Shown piece by piece: positions 1 through 10,503 of a stretch of DNA of 64,000 nucleotides. The DNA is from Phyllostachys edulis. Taxonomy: Eukaryota > Streptophyta > Magnoliopsida > Poales > Poaceae. A program made the translations under genes and the position numbers. Positions within the stretch are counted from its first letter, which is position 1. Each line of letters starts with the position of its first letter. The stretch lies in contig CM070567.1 of NCBI GenBank assembly GCA_036346405.1, forward strand, positions 41,149,470 through 41,213,469, written 5' to 3'. The notes beneath the pieces are model-generated. The model was not told the origin of the DNA. It worked only from the letters and a program-made list of their open reading frames with translations, and made no database searches.

Positions 1-655
1 TTAAGGTTTCTCTTGTAGAAGATACCAAGACCACCCCAGCCCCCGAGCCGCTTAGTGTAAGTGACCCAACAAAGTACATTGTTCACTAGTCGTGGGATTC
101 GTATTGAGGTCCCTGAACAAGTTCAGGATTTGTCCATTCGGTGACAAAGTCTACCAAGATCTGAGATTTAATGGCCATTCGAGACACGAAATGGAGGTCA
201 AACTTCCCAAGTTCAACCGACCACTTTGCCATGCGCCCCACTACTTCCCTGTTCTGGAGGACCTCTCCTAAGGGAAACTTAGACGACACGATTAACCTAC
301 GTGCCTAGAAATAATGCATCAATTTCCTCGAAGACAAGAGGAGGGCATATAGAAGCTTTTGGACCTGAGGGTAATGCTCCTTAGGCCCATGTAAAACTTC
401 GCTAACGTAGTAAACTGGCCGTTGAACGTTTTCACATTCTATGACCAACACTGTGCTTATTGCTTGTGGCGTAGCAGCTAGGTATATTAGGAGTGTCTCT
501 TCTGGTTTTGGAGAAACCAAAGCAGGAGCACTTGTAAGATACCTCTTGACACCCTCGAAGGCATTGTTTGTCTCCTCTGACCACTCAAAACCCTCATGTT
601 TCCTCCGAAGTTTAAAGAAAGCAAGTTATTTTTCTCCCAGTCGTGCGATGAAATG
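1..655 (-). pseudogene. Tat/RIRE2-like Ty3-gypsy pol fragment, RNase H part
   Basis: This is the downstream part of a decayed gypsy polyprotein on the minus strand; it runs off the left edge of the window. The open stretch at 305-520 shows the start of the RNase H region (VSPKPEETLL, then a YVSEVL motif). The stretch at 86-289 shows the block SPLGEVLQNREVVGRMAKW-type followed by DFVTEWT, which I recognise from the RNase H of the Tat/RIRE2 lineage of grasses. The two stretches lie in order on one strand but are separated by stops, so no intact enzyme is made. Integrase and the 3' LTR would lie to the left of the window. The lineage call rests on motif recognition. Confidence 0.8.
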
Positions 656-1156
656 ACTTAAAGCCACCATATATCCTTTGACATAGCGTTGAAAAGAAGC
701 ACTGATATTTTTTAGACCAAATGGTATTTTGACATAGCAAAATATTCCAAATGGTATAATAAATGTGATCTTTTCTTCTTCATCTAGGCACATATTTATC
801 TAATGATAACCAAAATATGCATCTAGGAAACTTAATATTTCACAACCAGCAGTGGAATCAACTAATTGATCAATACGAGGAAGGAAAAAATCGTCCTTTG
901 GACAAGTTTTATTAAGATCAGTAAAGTCTACACATATACGCCATTTACCATTAGACTTTCCAACCATTACAGGGTTAGCCAACCACTCTAGGTAGTCGAC
1001 TTCTCTTATGAAGCCTGCTTTAAGTAGCTTGTCCAATTCAGATTTGATGCCATCTTGTCGATCATGTGCGAATCTCCGTAATTTTTGTTTTGCGGGTTTC
1101 TTGTCATACCATAAAGCTAGCATGTGCTCGATTACCTCCTTGGGGACTTTGGGCAT
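656..1156 (-). pseudogene. Tat/RIRE2-like reverse transcriptase, catalytic block deleted
   Basis: The minus strand encodes the N-terminal half of a gypsy reverse transcriptase. It shows a DKLLKAGFIREV block, the KWRICVDFTDLNKTCPKD block (family form CVDYTDLNKACPKD) and LDAYFGYH. A stop follows FGYH, then KIPFGLKNISASFQRY, the usual PFGLKNA block. At about 660-670 the sequence jumps straight to FIARLGEK, which normally lies roughly 100 codons downstream. The YVDD catalytic motif and the palm/thumb residues between are therefore missing. The protein cannot have worked. Upstream on this strand lies the protease (1406-1807), and the gag follows only after the 13-kb insertion 1892-15117. Confidence 0.85.
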
Positions 1157-1405
1157 ATCGGATGCTTGCCACGTGAAGATATCTGCGTTTGCTCGAAGGA
1201 AGGTGGCAAGGGCGTCTTCCTATGCAGGGTCATAAATGACCCCGATGTGAACGATCTTCGAAGACTCCTCTGTATTCAGTGAAACTTCTTTGACTTGGTC
1301 ATTCGGTTTTGGTGCAACTTAAGGCTATGACTGCTTGGTCGAAGGTTGCTCCTTTTTTGCTTCTCAAATTGGTATTTGGCCAAACATCTCGAGTGATTTG
1401 CGGTC

Positions 1406-1807
1406 TCATGTAAGTATCATCTTTTTACCACAGCGGACTGTGATTACTCCTTTGGGACCTGGCATCTTAAGACATTGATAACCGTAATGAGCAGGCAATA
1501 GAAATCTTGCTAGAGTTAGTCTACCGAGAATGGCATTGTATGCCGTGTCGAAATTGACCACATTAAAAGAGATTTTCTCCGTCCTGAAATTGTTTGGTGA
1601 CCCAAACATTACAGGAAAAGAAACATGACCAATGGGTTTGGCCGAAAACCCCAGTACAATCCCACGAAATGAGTATCGTACAGGCTTGATCTTTGTCCTA
1701 GGAACTTGCATATCGTCCACGACACTCGTAAAGAGTATATTCAATGAACTCCCACCATCAACTAACACACGATTTACTCGACAGTTGTTGATGGTGGGCT
1801 CGACCAC
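1406..1807 (-). pseudogene. Tat/RIRE2-like retroviral-type aspartic protease
   Basis: A 133-codon open stretch carries the motif VLVDGGSSLNILF, the aspartic protease active site in the form typical of Tat-lineage gypsy elements (DGGSSLN rather than DSGA). A later AYNAILGRLTL block is the conserved ILGR flap/hydrophobic motif. It lies upstream of the reverse transcriptase on the minus strand. Its continuity with gag is broken by the nested insertion that begins at about 1892. The catalytic motif looks intact, but the polyprotein as a whole is not open. Confidence 0.85.
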
Positions 1808-1891
1808 GATCGAAAAATGACCAGGTCGAGTATAGGGTATCAGACAGTCACATTTCTTGAAAGAGATGGTGATTTCTGATGACTTTGGTAC

Positions 1892-2190
1892 GGAAGAATC
1901 TAGGCCCCATTTGCGGTGTTTTGGTAATTATAGACAACCATTTGTATTGTACTAACTCGCTTTATCAAGAAGTTACTAGGTTTATTCCTGGACTAAGACG
2001 GAAGAGCGCTAAAGGATCTCATCTCACTCATGGTAAAGGTATCTAGTTGATAGGACCTTTTCTTAGTTTTACTAGTCTAGGAGAATGAAATATAAAAGAC
2101 CGGATTGTTAGAATAGTAAATCGTACTATGAAGAGGGATCAAATGTCTAGTAGCTTGAAAGCGAATGATGCCACAAATGCTCAATTTTAC
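1892..2190 (+). mobile_element. SIRE-type copia LTR (outer copy), left part
   Basis: The segment starts GGAAGAATCTAGGCCCC and continues with a TGTTTTGGTAATTA block. This matches the start of the second SIRE-type LTR at 5570 (TGAAGAATCTAGCCC, then TGTTTTGGTGATTAATGAC). It also shares the block around 2097-2150 (AGACCGGATTGTTAG) with 6820-6880. It is cut at 2190 by a Tekay-like element, and its 3' end reappears at 14689-15117. Flanks GGTAC (1887-1891) and GGTAA (15118-15122) agree at four of five positions, which suggests one ancient insertion into the gag-pol of the Tat-like element. The first LTR base appears to be mutated T to G. Confidence 0.7.
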
Positions 2191-4640
2191 TGTAACATCC
2201 TGAACTTTGGTTTGTGTTTCAAATGTATAAAAGTATGAGAGTTCAAAAACTTTTGTTGAAATTCACAAGTTTGTACTAGGTTTCAAATTTTTGTTTCTAA
2301 AATTCAAACTTGTGACTTGAAACCCAGGTTCTAGTCTATTTCAGAAAAAATTGTGTATCAAAATCTCTAGAAGCAATTTCGTAAAATACTAGATTATTTT
2401 TCAATAATTATTATAATTTTTATAGAATTTTTCAAAGTTATCCTGACCTCTTCAAAATTCAAACCAAATCAGAAAGGCTGATTTGAAGAAGATGTTATTT
2501 TAGCCAAATGGAAAACCAAAAGTGGCCGTTTTGATTTTTCATAAGCCCTAGGTGAACCTGAGAACACCTACAAAAAAATTCATAATTTTTGGAAATTTAT
2601 TTCTATTTTAAACAACCCGGTCAAACTGGTTTGTTTTCGGTCAAAATTAAATTCAACTCTAACCCTAGCGTGCCTAGTTCTCCAAAAGTGAAATCGTGCG
2701 GACCGTCCGATTTTAGATCAACAGACTGGATCCATTGGGTCATTCGGACTGTCCGAACGTCCCACTCACTGTGGATCGTCCGATTTTATCTCAACGGTCT
2801 AGGTCGTTGAAGTGCGTAAGCATTTGAATCGTCCAATTAAATCTCAACGGGCTGGATTGATTGGGCCGTTCAGACCGTCCGAACGCGCCTCTTCATATGA
2901 GCCGTCCGATTGAAATTGAATGGACAAGATCAATTGGGCCGTTCGTACCGTCCGAACTTTCTCCTCATCTGGACTGTCCATTTTTTATCAAAGTAATCTG
3001 GACCGTCCTTTTGATTTTGACTCGCCGCACCTTATGTTTCCTAGGGTCGCTGACGAGTGGGCCCCACTTGTCGGAACCACCCTTGTCCTCGTCGCCGCTC
3101 AAGCTCGCATGCTTTCGCTGTGCATAGCGGCCACGAAGCCCCTTCGCGCCACCTGGAGCACACGTGTTTGCGCGGGAAACATCGCAAGCCCCTATTTAGC
3201 CATCTCCACCCATCCATTTGCTCTTTTTCATCCTCTCTTGCCCACAATCACCATTTTTCTCCAACCTTCATCCTCCGCCGTCACCGACAATTCCATCGCC
3301 TCCAACCTCCATTGGCGACAAGACCTTGGGGGTTTTGCTCCTGGGATCAAGGCGCATTCGGGGCGTGCTTTCCTGAAGCTTCTAGGCGCCTGTAGTGTCC
3401 TCTCCGTGACGACCCCGCCTTCGTCTCCGCCTCCGGTCGCCGCCAGCTCGCCATCATCCTCCTCGAGCACCCGGGACAGCATCACCAGCTTCACCAAGTC
3501 TTTGTGCACCCGTGCATGCCTTCCTCAAGCTCGAAGACCCTCTCAATCCCCAGATCCTCTACCTCGCCGTCGTCAAGCCGCCGGCGTCATTAAGGTTGAA
3601 GTCATTAGGGTTAAATGATGTTTGCTTATTTGTGTGACAAATGGGCCCCATCCAGGCTAAGTGTAATCAGAGATATAATTGAATCTTGTTGAATTTCCAA
3701 GTCAATGACTTGTGGGCCGTCTCGGCTGTTTAGGGTTTTGCGCATTTCTTAAATACGTTTCTGATAATGGAAAACGTATTCTAGAAGTACGCCTTCGGCG
3801 TCGCTCTTGGCCTGGCTGGGTCAAGCTGACCCAGTCAACATTGCTTCGGGCCTCAAACCGGTCAATGACCGTGGGTCAGCTCATCCCGAGTATCAAAAGG
3901 ATTAATTCCTTTTCGAAATTCCGAATTGAATTATTCTTGCACTGATAATTCAATAAACTTCCAAAATTCATATCTATTTCATTTTAACTCCAAATTGAGT
4001 GAATCCAATTTTGTTGGTTTTCATTATTTTTGTACTTTATTATGAAATAGGTTTTGAACCTGTCTCTACCACAGAAAATGTTGGGATTAGATTTAGTCTC
4101 CAATTAGGAGTATTTGTTACTTTAAAAATCCTTTTTGCTTGGAAAATTTCTAGAAAATTCTTCTTAACTCCAAATAAAATGATTTTTGTTCCTAAAATTT
4201 TCTAAAATTGTAATATTTCTGTTTATGCAAAAAATATTTGTGTATGATTGTTTTGGTGTTATTCGTTCTTATTCGCTCTTTTGTTCGATCGATTGGTACT
4301 AACAATACTATTGAATACGAGAGTGATCCTCAGCAGCAAGTGGAATATCTCCAGCAAGGCAAGCAGTTTTCCATTGATGCACGTTGATCCCATTATATTT
4401 CGCATGTTAATATTTCAAATGTTTCAATTGTATGTATGCATGCTATGTTGTCAAATATTTTATTAGTTGCGATAGTTCACCTGTTTAGTTAATTTGAACT
4501 GTAGGCAAATTATCCATCTTTTACTACTAAGCCTAGGCTATACTCGCTGTAATTTAGGGCTCGATGGATGAGCTCTAATCACTTTATACTTTAGTATTCG
4601 AGTTGTTGTCGCTTAGCCATGCTTAGAACGGTAGTTTGGG

Positions 4641-4662
4641 GATCATCGCTTCGGCGATGGTC
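4641..4662 (+). promoter_or_regulatory. Conserved TTCG-loop hairpin in Tekay-like LTR
   Basis: A 9-bp stem (GATCATCGC with GCGATGGTC) closes on a TTCG tetraloop. The same element is present in the other LTR copy at 62849-62870, where the stem is perfect. The one stem difference here gives a G-U pair in RNA, so folding is kept. A role in the element's RNA is an inference. Confidence 0.5.
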
Positions 4663-6079
4663 ATTACAATATCACTTTATCTATTTGAGTCAGGGTACTC
4701 ATGTTTATTATCTTATTTAGAAAAACTAAAACTAAAAATAAAAAAGATTTAGATTCGGGCACATGGTTGATGGTGTGATTGTGGGGTGTGTGGTGGTGTG
4801 CCTGAATCAACAAGGACCGAACATCTTGTTACACTAAACCAAGCATTATTCCGTGCAACCACATGAGGGCATATGGGAACCCTCTTGACTCAGTACTCTG
4901 GGAAGTGTTAATTAATGAGTCGCTGGTGGTAGGTTTAGGTGGATAAAAGAAATGTGTCATTACTGTGTCGGGCATGTGACGGGTGAGAGGTTCCGAGTAG
5001 GTTCCCTCGCTCGAGGAGCATTGGCAGTTGCTACAGCTGGGCCAATGTCTTCGACACAACGTATGGGTCCTCTGTGGGAGCTCGGTAGTGGGCGGTTCAC
5101 AGAGGGTTAACCCCCATACGTGCGACTCTTGATTAACTCATTCCATTGGAAAACGTCTCGTAGGACTTAGCTCTGCCGGCATACCTTCGGAAGTGTGCTT
5201 TATCGCATGGCAAAAGGAGCGGTCTGATATGTGGATAAAGTTGTACGCCCCTGCAGGGTTTAATCTTTTCGAAAAGCCAAGTCCTTGGTTACGGACACGC
5301 TTGGGAAGGTCTTTCGAGAGTTAGACTTTAACATTTTGATAAAACTTGAAGTTGGGTGGTACGAATGGGTAATTCGTGCTATTGTTGTGGTGGCAGCGAG
5401 AAGTCACTTCTAGGTTGTTAATTATGCTTATTACTGTTGTCATTCTGTTATTTGAATCTTAAAAACTGTTTTGCTAAACGTGCTTTCAATCTATTAACTA
5501 TTGCAACCGAAATGCTGTTTTATGCCGAAATGAACCATATGACCATCTCAATTGTTTAATCTTGCATGTTGAAGAATCTAGCCCGCCATTATATGTTAAT
5601 GGAGTGTTTTGGTGATTAATGACAAATGCATTTGTGAGACTAACATGTTTATTGATATACTTATTAGTTAGTCTCAATTGGATATAAAGGTGATAATCAT
5701 GAAGGTATGTATGTGATTAATGACAAATCAAATTTATTGGATAAACAAAAGGAAAATCCAAACAGGTATGCATTTATAATGACAAATCTATTTATAAGAC
5801 TAATTCTCTTATTGTTATATCTTATGATTAGTCTCGCTTGGGTATAAAGAACAAAAGAGGTATGCATTCTACTTTGTATTCTTGTACCACTGTTGCAATT
5901 CCTTGGATCCAAAATATAGGTTGAACTTCACCAAAAGAATTAACCTAAATATGTGCATATATTCTTACTACATATTCATGTATGCACACATATAGGGGGA
6001 GTTCATTCTATATTTTGAGGTTTCACTAGTATTGATCCATATTCCTGTTTCCACATATATTTGGGATCTTTACTTTGAA

Positions 6080-6325
6080 ACATATCCTGTGAATATATTT
6101 AACTTGCATAGTTAATATATTCATATGAGTATATAAGACTTGTGTAGTCTAAGTATACTTATATGTGAGTATAACACAACTTGTGTAGTTCATGTGCACT
6201 CACATATCCTTGAATATAATTAACATGTGTAGTTAATATATTCATGTGTCTATATGAGACTTGTGTGCTCATATATCCTATGAGTATATACAACTTGTGT
6301 AGTGCCTATATACTCATACCAATCT
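6080..6325 (+). repeat. Imperfect repeats around ACTTGTGTAGT in SIRE-type LTR
   Basis: Variants of AACTTGYRTAGTTNATATATTCATATGWGTATA recur about six times. They are AT-rich units of roughly 35-60 bp alternating 'tatattcatatgagtatat' with 'acttgtgtagt'. They lie inside the solo LTR. Confidence 0.6.
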
Positions 6326-6504
6326 ACATTCAACTACTTGCAATTGAAGTGATTATCATTAATTACCAAAGAGGAAAATATTGTGGTATCTTGTCCCACC
6401 ATTATGAGTTAATAGTATGGCGTGGTAATTAATGATAGTCATATTATAGAACTAACACTTTCCATGAGTTGGATGAATAGGTTGAGTTCTATAGTTGAAG
6501 ACTT

Positions 6505-6690
6505 TAGAAGATCATCATGTGTTGATGATATTAAAGTCAAGAGCTTGGTATAAAGGATGCATCATATGTTGATGTGGATCAAGTTCAAGAAGAGGAGATG
6601 ATCATGAGTTGATCATCAAGTCAAATGAAGACCCATCATGTGTTGATGAAAGTCAAGTGAAGGATGCATCATGAGTTGATGCATATCAAG
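6505..6690 (+). repeat. Repeat array with core ATCATGWGTTGATG
   Basis: The core ATCATGTGTTGATG / ATCATGAGTTGATG recurs at least five times, usually followed by a CAAGTCAAG or CAAGTTCAAG block, with spacing of about 35-45 bp. The array is inside the SIRE-type solo LTR. Confidence 0.7.
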
Positions 6691-6936
6691 TCAAGAACCC
6701 GGAGTTGAAGCAAGGATGTGTGTCATCAAGTTTCAAGTGGTTGCGCAAGGCAAAGGTATGACTAGCTAGGGCTAAGGATGTGTTCTAGTCTCTTACCGGT
6801 TTTGGTGTTTGGTTGGAAGACCGGATTGCTAGTATAGGTTGCCGTACTATTAAGAGGGGTCTTTGACTAGTAGCTTGAGTTAGTCATGTGTTGATGGCTC
6901 ATTGTGTTTGCTCTAGCTCATCTTAACATGTTGCCA

Positions 6937-7300
6937 ATATTTGCGAATGTGTTTTGCAAATAGTTGTGGCTCATGGATAACCCTTGTAGCATGAGACTTA
7001 AGTTTGCGAATGTGTTTTGCAAATGGTGTAAGTCCATGTATCTTATTCCTTGTAGTATGATTCTATAAGTTGGCAAATGGGTTTTGCAACTTGTTGAGAA
7101 TCTCACTTGAATCCTTGTTTGCATCGCGCATCAATTTGGCAAATGTGTTTTGCAAATTGAGTTGAAGCGGAATGCAATTTGAGGCATTGATTCTAAAAGT
7201 TGGCAAATATGTTTTGCAACTTGTTGAGAGTCTTGTCTTTAACCTTGTGTGCATCTTGCATCAAATTAGCAAAATGTGTTTTTGTAAATTTGAGTTGTGA
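6937..7300 (+). repeat. 64-bp-period tandem array in SIRE-type LTR
   Basis: Six units start at about 6941, 7004, 7070, 7136, 7200 and 7266 (spacing 63-66 bp). Each begins with a variant of TTGGCAAATGTGTTTTGCAAATT, an imperfect palindrome. Odd and even units differ after the core, which suggests a doubled unit. Confidence 0.8.
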
Positions 7301-7319
7301 AAAGTCAAAATGCACTTGT

Positions 7320-7625
7320 TGGCTGCTGGCGGTCTGACCGCCAGTATCAGTGGTCTGACCGCTTGTGGCGCGGTCTGACCGGCGTTGTTGGTGCGGTCTC
7401 GACGGACCTCGGGTCAAGACGGTCGACTTTTTTCGAGAGAGGTGCTTTTACGGTCCTTAGCCATTTTTTGTGGAGCGATCGACCCGGCGTTTAAGGCGGT
7501 CGGACTGCCATTAGTTGGCGGTCAAACCGGCTGTGAGCTCAACGGCTAGTTTTATAGCCGTTGGAGCTAAGAGCGGTCAGACCGGCCATTACACGGCGGT
7601 CAGATCGATTTTGTCCAGATTCTCT
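7320..7625 (+). repeat. GCGGTCTGACCG-type dispersed motif cluster
   Basis: Variants of GGCGGTCTGACCGCC and CGGTCAGACCGG occur about nine times in this 300-bp stretch. The same motif marks the minus-strand SIRE-type LTR at 46560-46700 and 47930-48270, which supports one family for these LTRs. Confidence 0.7.
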
Positions 7626-8092
7626 GGAATCTTTTCCCAACGGCTAGTTTTTGTGTGTGGGCTATATAAAGCCACCTTGGCCGGTTGGGAGAGGTTGCTG
7701 GTTGTATGCTAGTGCCCCTAGACATTCCTTTGAGTAAAGAGCAAGCCTCTCATTCTCTTTTGTGCATGTGTTGCACTTAGTGAGGTTAGAGAGCAAACCC
7801 TAAGTGCATGTGTTGCCTTAGGTAGTGGATTTCATATCCATTTGAGCTTAGACACTTGATTGGGTCAAGTGAGCGTTGGAGACTTGTTACTCTTGGTGTT
7901 TGCCGACACCTAGACGGCGTGGTGGCGTCGTTCTTGCGGTGAGCTTCTCAAAGAAGATTGTGAGAAGACCCAAGGTTTGTGAGTGGTGTGGTGCTCGCCA
8001 TCTCCGGAGTGGAGGAAAGAGCAACCCTAGTGGAGCGAGGTGTTGGTTCGATTTGGAACCGGTCCAAGTGGTTGGACTTACCTCGGAGGCGG

Positions 8093-9687
8093 TGTTGGAA
8101 ATATGCCCTAGAGGCAATCATAGAGATAATTATATTTCATTATGTTCATGACATTGGATAATGTGTTATCTTGTTCCTAGAATAATATTGTTAATATTTA
8201 TTATCAAGTATGTGACTTGGTAGTGAAACTCTATATTTCTGCGATAATTATTCTTATACGATCCCTGGTTGTAAACATATGAGGACACATATGAATAGAC
8301 TAGCATATGTATTGGTTGATGACTATGTTTCACGAATTATAGATATGGAGATATCAAACCAATAATATGGACGCATGTTAGAGAACATGATGTTGGATTA
8401 GACCCACCCTGAGACACTATTGAGATTGTTATGATTCTATGTGTCGTTAGTTGGTCTCAAGCAAATATGATGTATAATCCTTAGACCTGAGATCAGCATG
8501 GTTTCCTACATGTGTAATAGCACTCTTAGGAGTTGCCAAACGCTACTCCGTAACTGGGTAGTTATAAAGGTAGCTTTCGGGTATGCTATGAAACATGCAG
8601 AGGAATGTGACTGGTCGGATATGGGATTTGCCCCTCCTAACATAACAGGAGAAATGTCTCTAGGCCCCTCGTTGTGATCGGATAAAGAAAGTGCATGGCC
8701 ATGCCACTAGTAGTCGAAGTGTTCGACCACGTAAAGTTATCTGACACTCGATCGAGAAAGTATTGAGCAGTCCATGGATGACACAACATCTCACCGAGTT
8801 CAACCGGACATCATGAGGCAAAGGGAGTATACACGGTAGGTCGCTCAAGTTGAATAAAGATTCTGATCGGTCGATATAGATACGAGCTGGTCGTGATCGG
8901 TCGATATCTGAGATCTGAGCCGGTCGTGAGATGGTCGAACGTAGTCACAGAGTGGTCGTAACCTAGTCGTAAACAATTACGAACTGGTCGTATAAAGATA
9001 GGACCTGGTCGTAAGTGCTGAGGACCTGGTCGTAGATCATATTGCATTAAGGTTCGTCCGATATAATTTGTGTGTAGTCGGGAATCGATATGCTCTGCTA
9101 GGAGCCGCTATGACTCGTGATCGGAAACGGTTTCCGAGTCACAACCGAACTACACATGAATCTACAGGGTCACACACTTAACGGGTTGGAACAAAACAGT
9201 ACGAATACGATTCGTAAACGTGTTCGGATAGGATCCGTCACGAGCACTATATAAGGAGATGCATGAGGCTGTTTGGGGAGGCGTGAAACACTACCGAAAC
9301 CCTAGCCGCCATCTTCCTGAGAGTTCCGCCGTGTGACTTGGTGCTAGCACACCGGCGTTCGGTTGTTCCTTCCCTGGACGTGTGGATACCGTAGAGGCGC
9401 TACTACGATTGTTGCGCTTGAGGACGATCCGCGAGCTTCACAAGAAACTACAGAGGTTGCTGGAGGAGACGATCGACTCGACCATTGCATCGACTTCTTC
9501 GGGCGTTGGACGATCGACTCGACCACTACATCGACGTGCTCTTCGTTGGACCAGGCTGCTCCAACCCTTCTCCCGCTGTTCTGCGTGTCTGGTGGTAACG
9601 ATCTGTGATCATCTACTTGCTTGGCATCCTAGTTTGCGTGGTAGAAATTTTTGTTTTTAGCTATCGTAGCCTACCCGTGACCCAACA
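8093..9687 (+). mobile_element. RIRE1-type (BARE/Angela lineage) copia solo LTR
   Basis: The 1595-bp segment begins TGTTGGAAATATGCCCTAG, the signature start of BARE/Angela/RIRE1 LTRs of grasses. It ends CGTGACCCAACA. Perfect direct repeats GGCGG flank it (8088-8092, 9688-9692). There is no coding region, so this is a solo LTR left by recombination. The length is close to the roughly 1.5 kb I recall for RIRE1. It carries a cluster of CTGGTCGTA motifs at 8845-9040 and a TATATAAGG box at 9249, where the U3/R boundary could lie. It is the innermost and so youngest member of the nest. Confidence 0.9.
8845..9040 (+). repeat. CTGGTCGTA motif cluster in RIRE1-type LTR
   Basis: GGTCGTA, GGTCGTG and GGTCGAT variants recur about ten times at irregular spacing of 10-30 bp, upstream of the TATA-like box of the LTR. 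Placement in U3 would fit promoter or enhancer repeats (inference). Confidence 0.65.
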
Positions 9688-10490
9688 GGCGGGTGCTCAA
9701 TTTGTGGAGCCGGTCCAATTAGTTTTGGCTTGCCTCAACGTGGATTAGGGGAGACCGGCAAGTCTCCGATCACCACGGAAAAACATCGCCGTGTCATTGT
9801 GGTTTGATTACTTGTGCTTTACATTATGCAATTTACATTACTTGTATTTAAATTGCTTAATTGTATGTGTATGATTGCTATCATTTATATAGTCTCATAT
9901 TGTTGGTGCACTTAGTTGAACCTAGTTGATTTAGGTTTAATTGTGCAAAATCGTATTTGTTTAGCTTCCGCATTAGAAATCGGTTTTAGCCAAAGAAGTT
10001 TTTAAAAACACCTATTCACCCCCTCTCTAGTCGGCCACCTCAATCTTACACATGTAGCTATGTATAGGTTTGTTAACGTAAGTCTTGCGAGTACAATTCT
10101 TTTGTACTCAACTGCATTGTTTATTTGCTGCAGAGGAGGTTGACCCCTAAGGGGTTGACGAGTGTGAGATCGACTACACCTTGGACAACTAGCTTAGGCG
10201 TTTCCTGTCAGTTGCCTTGTGGGTAAGGGCAAACTGATTGGTGTTGTTGTCAGCCATCTTATGGCAATCTTTCCGCTGCAAAACTCTCTTTTGTATGATG
10301 TAAATTATGCTAACTTCAATAATGTATTATGTTGTGTATGGAGTTGATGCTTAATTTTTGTACGGGGTATGTGTACTGCATTCTGGGAAGCATATATATG
10401 CCGAGAGTGGGGAAATTTGGTTTATAATGCTGGAACCGATTAAAAGGTTAAGTATTACAAATCAAATCGCCCAACGGCTCTCACAAAAGT

Positions 10491-10503
10491 TGGTATCAGA
10501 GCC
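10491..10503 (+). other. Primer-binding site (tRNA-iMet type) of Tekay-like element 1
   Basis: TGGTATCAGAGCC is complementary to the 3' end of plant initiator methionine tRNA, the usual primer for Tekay/Del elements. The gap of about 31 bp to the apparent LTR end at 10459 is longer than usual, so either the LTR end is misjudged or there is an insertion. Confidence 0.75.

Larger units (their letters stand above)
5570..10050 (+). mobile_element. SIRE-type copia solo LTR with 5-bp TSD
   Basis: The element runs from TGAAGAATCTAG (5570) to CAATCTTACA (10050) and is flanked by perfect direct repeats CATGT (5565-5569, 10051-10055). The uninterrupted LTR sequence of the second Tekay copy (near 63750, CTTGCATATAGCTATG) confirms the empty-site structure. 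Near its 3' end it carries the SIRE/Maximus-type block CCTATTCACC-CCCTCTCTAG. Without the nested RIRE1-type LTR it is about 2.9 kb. There is no internal coding region, so it is a solo LTR. It holds three kinds of tandem repeats and GC-rich GGTCTGACCG repeats. The superfamily call rests on terminal motifs. Confidence 0.85.
2191..10459 (+). mobile_element. Tekay-like Ty3-gypsy 5' LTR (interrupted)
   Basis: A very long LTR begins TGTAACATCC at 2191 and ends at about TATTACA 10459, 31 bases before a primer-binding site. It is recognisable because a second copy lies at 57490-64000: the starts match (TGTAACATCC, TTTGTGTTTCAAATG), as do the internal blocks at 4620-4665 and 62820-62870 and the ends at 10134-10310 and 63840-64000. 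Without the solo LTR inserted at 5570-10050 it is about 3.8 kb. The copies differ at many positions, so they come from separate old insertions. The short open frames inside (for example 2920-3618) look like chance frames in a GC-rich part of the LTR. Confidence 0.8.

Noticed and set aside
2920..3618. 232-codon open frame on the plus strand with shadows on both strands
   Set aside because: It lies inside the GC-rich part of the Tekay-like LTR, has no domain and overlaps other chance frames; composition alone explains it.
6937..7300. CRISPR-like array (short repeats at even spacing)
   Set aside because: Units are degenerate, spacers are themselves repeated and the context is a plant LTR; no cas genes and wrong domain of life.
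9344..9660. Overlapping frames of 60-92 codons
   Set aside because: They are within the RIRE1-type solo LTR and have no recognisable product.
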